Assembly (NCBI GenBank): GCA_013290085.1 | Contig: JABCYS010000024.1 | Span: forward strand, 1-10,666 | Reading direction: 5' to 3' | Length of the DNA: 10,666 bases | From: Candidatus Babelota bacterium | GTDB taxonomy: Bacteria > Dependentiae > Babeliae > Babeliales > JABCYS01 | Shown here: piece by piece, positions 6,761 to 10,666 of the stretch | Position numbering within the stretch: the first letter of the stretch is position 1 | Layout of the letters: the number at the start of each line of letters is the position of its first letter | Notes under the pieces: generated by a model | Told to the model about the DNA's origin: nothing | The model's input: only the letters and a program-made list of their open reading frames with translations | The model's database searches: none | Translations under genes and position numbers: made by a program

Positions 6761-7366
6761 TTATTCTGTTACTGGAGTTGTTGACCAATGCTCTTCTTCT
6801 TGTAATAGATCAATGACATCAATTTGGTGCAGATAAGCTGGGGTCTCAGTAGTAATAGTTAGGGCTGTTTTACCACCATCGTGTACGGCATTAATATCCG
6901 CGCTCCTCTCAAGCAATAGCTTAACAATGTCACTACGGCCATATGAAGAAGCAAGCAGCATGACTGTATTGCCATAATCGTCTCTGGCGTTAACATTTGC
7001 CCCCTTCTCAAGCAATATCTTAATTAGGTCAGTACGGCCAACGGCAACAGCATACATCAGGGCTGTTTTACCATAGAAGTTTTTGGCATCAACATTTGCG
7101 CCAAGCTCAAGCAATAGTTTAACGATGTCAGCACGGCCAACGGCAACAGCGTACCTCAGAGCTGTTTCGGCAACGCAGTAGTTACATTGGAATGTGGTAT
7201 CAACATTTACCCCGTGCCCGAGTGCCTGCTTTATGCCGGCAACATTCCCATTCAGGACGGCGCGCAGAAACTGATTGTTAGCATCTTGCATGCCAAAGGT
7301 GGTGCACGAAAAAGAAATAAGCAGAGTAATCAATACGAACTTGTTCAATTTTAAATGGTTCTGCAT
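6761..7366 (-). CDS. secreted ankyrin-repeat protein (copy A)
   Basis: A 201-residue twin of the gene at 6107-6736. It has a signal peptide (about 1-25) and ankyrin repeats at about 28-58, 66-96, 98-129, 131-161 and a weak final one at 163-192, with GRADIVKLLLELGANVDA, GKTALMYAVAVGRTDLIKILL and SDIVKLLLERSADINA. Two Cys (61, 64) in QCNYC replace the FQHRY stretch of copy B, so the finger between repeats 1 and 2 is the most changed part. Its ATG lies 21 bases after the stop of the Pro/Ala-rich gene and has only an A-rich, weak ribosome binding site (AAGAAAAAGAAAACC), which suggests coupling to upstream translation. Function is unknown beyond protein binding. Confidence 0.92.
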   Translation of the reverse strand: MQNHLKLNKFVLITLLISFSCTTFGMQDANNQFLRAVLNGNVAGIKQALGHGVNVDTTFQCNYCVAETALRYAVAVGRADIVKLLLELGANVDAKNFYGKTALMYAVAVGRTDLIKILLEKGANVNARDDYGNTVMLLASSYGRSDIVKLLLERSADINAVHDGGKTALTITTETPAYLHQIDVIDLLQEEEHWSTTPVTE

Positions 7367-7387
7367 GGTTTTCTTTTTCTTCGTTCA

Positions 7388-8710
7388 TTATTTAGTTTTT
7401 TTAATTTGATTTAAAAACTGCGGCATCACTCGTGTAGCTCTTTGAAGCAAACTTTGAGCTGTAGAGATTGGTGCTTGCGGTACTGGTGGGACCGGAGGCA
7501 TTATCTGCGTAGCTCTTTGCATGATGTCTGGATTGAGGTTACCTAATGGTTGTGGCGTCTGAGGTAATTGTACCCTAAGATTGTTTGATGCTGTCAAACT
7601 TGGACCAGCTGCTTGTTCTGCAGCTTGTGTTGTAGCAGCTTGGGCCACACTAGAACCACGACTTACTGGCGGCATTGAAGCTGCCGCGGTTGGCCGAAGA
7701 TTGCTCCCGAGATTTCTTATCGGTGGCACATTAAATGCACGTGAAAAAGAAGGTACTCCTGTTTGCACAGGTGATCTTCTGAGCGGGAATATTTGAGTAT
7801 TTGCTGACCTTAATGGATATCGAAAAAAGGGCTGTACCTGAAGATTTCGAGGATCAGTATTTTGATGAGCAGGGTTGACGCTGGCAACATTGTTTCCACT
7901 GGCAACATTTCGATGATCCGGATTTATAGGAAAATGCACAGGGTCCTTACCATGAGTGCTAGCTGGAATCTCTGAACCATTTGGCTCCCAAATTCTTGCT
8001 CCACGCACCTGTGCCATTACTGGCGGTAAGCTTGGTCCTGCAACTGGTTCTGGTTCTTCTGCTGGTGCCGGAATTAATATCGGGATTATTACTGGTTGTT
8101 CTACCGCTGGAGCTATTGGTTCTTGCGCTGCGGGCACCGCTATCGGTTCAGCAGGTGGTGCCGGCGCTACTGGTTCAACTGGCGGTACCGGGTCTGCTGG
8201 AGGTGTTACCACTATTGTAGGTACTGGAGCAGGAGCCGGGGCTGGGACTACTTGATTGTTGTTTGTATTTGGACCTGGTGCAACAGGAGCTGGCGCAGGC
8301 TGAGGACCTTGAGCCGAAGCTCTATAATTATCTAAAAGTTTCTTACCAGTAAGGAAAAGGGTTATTAATCCTCCCAATGAAAGAAGGCCCTTAGGGCTCA
8401 TTAAAAAGGAGAAAAATTTACTAAAAAATCCTGTATTCTCTGTCCCTTCCTCTGCCGCTACCTCTTCCGGTTTTTGAGGACCGATAGGGACTATAGGGCG
8501 TGAGGCCTTTTTAGAGACTGTTGGCGTAGCCAATTGAGCGGCTCCCCTCTGGCGGAAAGCAGAGGCCTTTACTTGGGCCCTACGAGCCAAATATGCCTTC
8601 GTTAAAGCACTGTGAGGCGCCTGAGAACGGCACCCTACAGCCGTTAGTTGGCCTACGGCTAAAATACTGGTTAAAAAGAGACTTAAAAGTCGAAAAAGTG
8701 TTGATTTCAT
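7388..8710 (-). CDS. exported Pro/Ala-rich protein with a membrane segment
   Basis: I do not recognise this 440-residue protein. It has a signal peptide (MKSTLFRLLSLFLTSILAVG, then QLTAVGC; Cys27 could be a poor lipobox), a basic stretch (37-70), an amphipathic FFSKFFSFL (95-103), and one hydrophobic segment at about 108-123 followed by KK. Residues 135-229 are a low-complexity Pro/Ala/Val/Glu run with many PAP and APAP units, likely extended, perhaps spanning the periplasm or wall like TonB-type linkers. The C-terminal half is polar and disordered-looking. It ends with a short internal repeat: QRATQIMP (398-405) and QRATRVMP (423-430). The ATG at 8710 has GGGAGGT 3 bases upstream; starting at 8776 would add 22 residues and bury the signal peptide. 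It is first in the five-gene run. A tethering or surface-scaffold role is a guess from composition. Confidence 0.82.
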   Translation of the reverse strand: MKSTLFRLLSLFLTSILAVGQLTAVGCRSQAPHSALTKAYLARRAQVKASAFRQRGAAQLATPTVSKKASRPIVPIGPQKPEEVAAEEGTENTGFFSKFFSFLMSPKGLLSLGGLITLFLTGKKLLDNYRASAQGPQPAPAPVAPGPNTNNNQVVPAPAPAPVPTIVVTPPADPVPPVEPVAPAPPAEPIAVPAAQEPIAPAVEQPVIIPILIPAPAEEPEPVAGPSLPPVMAQVRGARIWEPNGSEIPASTHGKDPVHFPINPDHRNVASGNNVASVNPAHQNTDPRNLQVQPFFRYPLRSANTQIFPLRRSPVQTGVPSFSRAFNVPPIRNLGSNLRPTAAASMPPVSRGSSVAQAATTQAAEQAAGPSLTASNNLRVQLPQTPQPLGNLNPDIMQRATQIMPPVPPVPQAPISTAQSLLQRATRVMPQFLNQIKKTK

Positions 8711-8788
8711 GTAACCTCCCATTTGATGAACTTTTCCATTTGTAATTAAGCCTATAGACAAATAGGGGGAAATCAACAGCCCAGGGGG

Positions 8789-8823
8789 TTTTGGGCGTTA
8801 AAAAAGGCCCTTTTTAGGGGGCC
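8789..8823 (-). repeat. 35-bp repeat, copy 1
   Basis: Exactly identical to 9398-9432. It starts TTTTGGGCGTTAAAAAAGG (plus strand) and contains the hairpin core of the terminator at 8800-8826. The flanks differ on both sides apart from a nearby GG. Confidence 0.9.
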
Positions 8824-8826
8824 TTA
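8800..8826 (-). terminator. rho-independent terminator of the small ankyrin-like gene
   Basis: Read on the minus strand, AAGGCCC pairs with GGGCCTT around a CCTAAAAA loop, followed by a T-run and then AACGCCC. It lies 30 bases after the stop at 8856. A further GCCCA/TGGGC stem is possible at 8779-8796, within the leader of the 7388-8710 gene. Confidence 0.78.
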
Positions 8827-8855
8827 TATTTTCATTTACTAGTTCGGATAATTAG

Positions 8856-9260
8856 TTAATCAAACATAGTACCCATTACTGAATGTTGTTCTAAGCTTTT
8901 AAGCTTATTAACAAGCTCCTCATCAGCTTCTAATACACGAGCTATTTTAATTGCTTCACTCGTAGTGCCAATAAATCTTGGATTATCTAATACGTAATTA
9001 ATTATTTCTTGTTGATTGAAACCTACTGCGGCAATAAGAATCATGGCAAGGTAAAAATCTAATTTAATTTGTGGAATCAATGTTTTAAGCGTATTTAAAT
9101 CACCCGTTTTAACTGCATTCAAAGCTTCTGTCTCAAGCATAGCCTGCATTTCAATCTTCTTCTTCGTCATACCCATTCCTTGCAATATCGTGTGCATGGC
9201 AGAGCAACCTGCATACGCTACAAATATCGTTAGGGCAAAGGCTACTTTTTTATAATTCAT
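8856..9260 (-). CDS. small exported ankyrin-like protein
   Basis: A 134-residue protein with an N-terminal signal (MNYKKVAFALTIFVAYAGCSA). Cys19 follows YAG, so it may be a lipoprotein with an imperfect lipobox or be cut by signal peptidase I near residue 21. The rest is helical, with ankyrin-like rhythm: ALNAVKTGDLNTLKTLIPQ (46-64) and then MILIAAVGFNQQEIINYVLD (73-92) give about two degenerate repeats. A charged helix at 102-124 ends the protein. AAAGG lies 7 bases before the ATG. It has its own upstream AT-rich promoter region and its own terminator, so it is a single-gene unit between groEL and the larger run. Function is unknown. It may be a shrunken relative of the 6107-7366 ankyrin proteins, but I see no close sequence match. 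Confidence 0.8.
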   Translation of the reverse strand: MNYKKVAFALTIFVAYAGCSAMHTILQGMGMTKKKIEMQAMLETEALNAVKTGDLNTLKTLIPQIKLDFYLAMILIAAVGFNQQEIINYVLDNPRFIGTTSEAIKIARVLEADEELVNKLKSLEQHSVMGTMFD

Positions 9261-9299
9261 AGCAATACCTTTCGTTCTTTTTGAATTAAAACTGTTATT

Positions 9300-9372
9300 T
9301 ACTAATGATTAGTACATCATAATTCAATTTGAAAAGTCAATAATTATATTATATAATTATATTTTCATATAG
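9300..9372 (-). promoter_or_regulatory. AT-rich promoter region with two perfect dyads
   Basis: On the minus strand TTGACT (9340-9335) could be a -35 box and TATGAT (9321-9316) a -10 box, but the 13-base spacer is too short for a normal sigma-70 promoter. Upstream of them (9341-9372) nearly every base is A or T, like an UP element. A perfect 11-base palindrome TTCAATTTGAA (9323-9333) lies between the boxes, and a perfect 15-base palindrome TACTAATGATTAGTA (9300-9314) just after them. Either could be an operator for the gene starting at 9260. Binding proteins are unknown. Confidence 0.35.
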
Positions 9373-9397
9373 AAATAATAGATCGCCTCTTCGAGGT

Positions 9398-9432
9398 TTT
9401 TGGGCGTTAAAAAAGGCCCTTTTTAGGGGGCC
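9398..9432 (-). repeat. 35-bp repeat, copy 2
   Basis: Exact match to 8789-8823, lying 26 bases downstream of the groEL stop codon and holding the core of its terminator. Confidence 0.9.
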
Positions 9433-9437
9433 CTTTT
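9409..9437 (-). terminator. rho-independent terminator of groEL
   Basis: On the minus strand AAAAGGGCCC pairs with GGGCCTTTTT (one G-U pair) around CCTAAAAA, ending in a T-run. It starts about 20 bases after the groEL stop. The copy is extended by 3-4 pairs compared with the one at 8800-8826. Confidence 0.82.
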
Positions 9438-9457
9438 ATGAGTTTTTGAGCTTGTTT

Positions 9458-10666
9458 TTAGTACATGCCCGGCATGCCGCCCATTCCTGGGGCACCATGG
9501 CCATGAGCTGCCTCTTTTTTCTCTTCAGGCAGGTCACAGATGATAGCCTCAGTGGTAAGTAGAAGGCCGGAAATTGATGCCGCATTTTGAAGGGCGGTAC
9601 GGGTAACCTTAGCCGGGTCTACAATACCCGCTTCGATCATATCCACAAACTGACCTGTTTTGGCATCAAAGCCTCTTGTACCTGTTTCAGAACGTACCGC
9701 ATTGACGATAACTGATGCCTCAAAGCCGGCGTTCGAAGCAATAATACGAAGCGGTTCTTCAAGAGCACGGCGAACAATTTGTGCTCCGAGACGCTCATCA
9801 CCTTCGAGGGTCAGTTTATCTACCGCTGATTGGGCACGCAGGAGAGCAACACCACCACCAGCAATGATACCTTCTTCCACTGCCGCACGAGTAGCGTTGA
9901 GTGCGTCCTCAATACGGTCTTTCTTTTCTTTCATTTCAGTTTCAGTAGCAGCACCAACTTTGATAACCGCAATCCCGCCTGACAATTTCGCCAAACGTTC
10001 TTGGAGTTTTTCTTTATCGTAATCAGAGGTACTTGCTTCGATTTGTGCTTTTATTTGGGCTAGACGACCTTTGAGGGTTTCTGCATCGCCGTTACCATCC
10101 ACGATGGTGCAAGCATCTTTGGTGATGACTGCTTTTTTGGCGGTACCAAGGTCATTAAGAGTAATGTTTTCAAGCTTGAGGCCTAAATCTTCAGAGACAA
10201 CTCTGCCGCCAGTAAGGATAGCAATATCTTCAAGCATTGATTTACGGCGATCACCAAACCCAGGAGCTTTTACTGCTGCAACATTTAGGGTTCCACGGAG
10301 TTTGTTAACAACTAAGGTAGCAAGTGCTTCACCTTCAATGTCTTCAGCAATAATAAGGAGTTGGCGACCAGTTTTTGCAACTTGCTCTAAAATAGGAAGC
10401 AAGCTTTTCATGGTGCTGATCTTTTTTTCGTAGACGAGGATCACCGGATCGTTCAACTGAGATTCCATCTTTTCTGCATCGGTTACGAAGTAGGCAGAAA
10501 GATAGCCACGATCAAATTGCATACCTTCAACAACGTCTAATTCGTCGTACATACCTTTTGCTTCTTCAACGGTGATAACACCATCGCGTCCAACGCGTTC
10601 CATTGCTTGCGCAATTTGTTGGCCAATAACTGTATCAGAGTTAGCAGAGATGGTAGCAACTTGTTC
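9458..10666 (-). CDS. groEL: 60-kDa chaperonin GroEL, 5' end beyond the right edge
   Basis: 402 residues of GroEL, lacking roughly the first 145 by comparison with the E. coli protein. The frame is open from the window edge ([15 protein letters not shown]), so the ATG at 10603 (MERVGRDG) is internal and not the start. GroEL is the ATP-driven cytoplasmic folding chamber acting with GroES. Seen in order: VITVEEAKG (30-38), the apical-domain [16 protein letters not shown] (42-57), [13 protein letters not shown] (130-142), [14 protein letters not shown] [20 protein letters not shown] (212-231), AGGGVALLR (269-277) and [10 protein letters not shown] (347-356), whose Asp350 matches the catalytic Asp398 of E. 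coli. The tail has [15 protein letters not shown], a short form of the Gly-Met tail. No truncation or frameshift is seen. groES would be expected upstream, outside the window. Confidence 0.98.
   Translation of the reverse strand, partial: EQVATISANSDTVIGQQIAQAMERVGRDGVITVEEAKGMYDELDVVEGMQFDRGYLSAYFVTDAEKMESQLNDPVILVYEKKISTMKSLLPILEQVAKTGRQLLIIAEDIEGEALATLVVNKLRGTLNVAAVKAPGFGDRRKSMLEDIAILTGGRVVSEDLGLKLENITLNDLGTAKKAVITKDACTIVDGNGDAETLKGRLAQIKAQIEASTSDYDKEKLQERLAKLSGGIAVIKVGAATETEMKEKKDRIEDALNATRAAVEEGIIAGGGVALLRAQSAVDKLTLEGDERLGAQIVRRALEEPLRIIASNAGFEASVIVNAVRSETGTRGFDAKTGQFVDMIEAGIVDPAKVTRTALQNAASISGLLLTTEAIICDLPEEKKEAAHGHGAPGMGGMPGMY

Larger units (their letters stand above)
6095..7371 (-). 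repeat. tandem duplication of an ankyrin gene with its spacer
   Basis: Two direct copies, about 6095-6741 and 6749-7371, cover the whole coding region plus the spacer AATTTCGATACATTATT after the stop. The spacer and the leader TCCTTGTA (plus-strand reading) recur a third time at 6081-6109, split by a 6-bp insertion (TTCTCT), so the array once had at least one more unit on the left. The copies are close enough for unequal crossing-over. Confidence 0.85.

Noticed and set aside
6761..7366. Ankyrin proteins as lipoproteins through Cys21
   Set aside because: The residues before the Cys (F-S, with S at -3) do not fit a lipobox; ordinary cleavage near residue 25 is more likely.
7956..8335. Several long open frames on the plus strand rich in Gly, Leu or Trp/Tyr/Arg
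   Set aside because: They are antisense shadows of the Pro/Ala-rich linker: Pro and Ala codons rarely give stops on the other strand. No ribosome binding sites and no plausible composition.
8856..9260. The small gene as an antitoxin or toxin
   Set aside because: It has an N-terminal export signal and ankyrin-like helices, with no partner gene beside it.
9337..9372. AT-rich stretch as a replication origin
   Set aside because: No DnaA-box-like repeats seen and no origin-linked genes; a promoter role for the gene at 9260 explains it.
9660..10433. Two 120-codon open frames on the plus strand
   Set aside because: They lie opposite groEL, whose frame is intact and conserved; they are codon-bias shadows.

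Overview
The window looks like part of an AT-rich, gene-dense genome of a Gram-negative, probably host-associated bacterium. The signs are many exported proteins with Sec signal peptides, a beta-barrel-like protein ending in Phe, small secreted ankyrin proteins in tandem, tandem paralogue families, and short spacers. This fits a reduced-genome lineage such as Candidatus Dependentiae (TM6), but that placement is inference: the only broadly conserved marker is groEL, and no phylogeny was done.

Layout. (1) 1-1626, minus strand: a split LigD-type repair module. A stand-alone 3'-phosphoesterase (1012-1626) overlaps by 8 bp a stand-alone LigD polymerase/primase (114-1019). A third gene, with a strong ribosome binding site, starts at 27 and runs off the left edge. 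(2) 1822-3294, plus strand: an orphan exported, probably outer-membrane barrel protein, ending at a bidirectional terminator (3315-3357). (3) 8710 down to 3389, minus strand: a run of five genes for exported proteins. These are a Pro/Ala-rich membrane-anchored protein, two near-duplicate secreted ankyrin proteins, and two paralogues of about 415 residues. The paralogues carry a C-terminal GGxH motif and an N-terminal His motif that recall the TIKI/TraB/EreA/ChaN enzymes. Between the ankyrin pair and the paralogue pair lies a chimeric scar (6013-6106): an ankyrin-gene leader fused to the last codons of a third paralogue. (4) 8856-9260, minus: a small exported ankyrin-like protein with its own AT-rich promoter region and dyads. 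(5) 9458-10666, minus: the C-terminal three quarters of GroEL, cut by the right edge.

The 35-bp core of the groEL terminator recurs exactly downstream of the small 8856-9260 gene. The two repair proteins would act together on DNA ends (3' end cleaning, then gap fill or primer extension). The 3389-8710 block reads as an envelope or secreted-protein island shaped by tandem duplication and deletion. It is the most unusual part of the window. No gene-free stretch exceeds about 200 bases; no tRNA, rRNA, CRISPR array or insertion sequence was seen.
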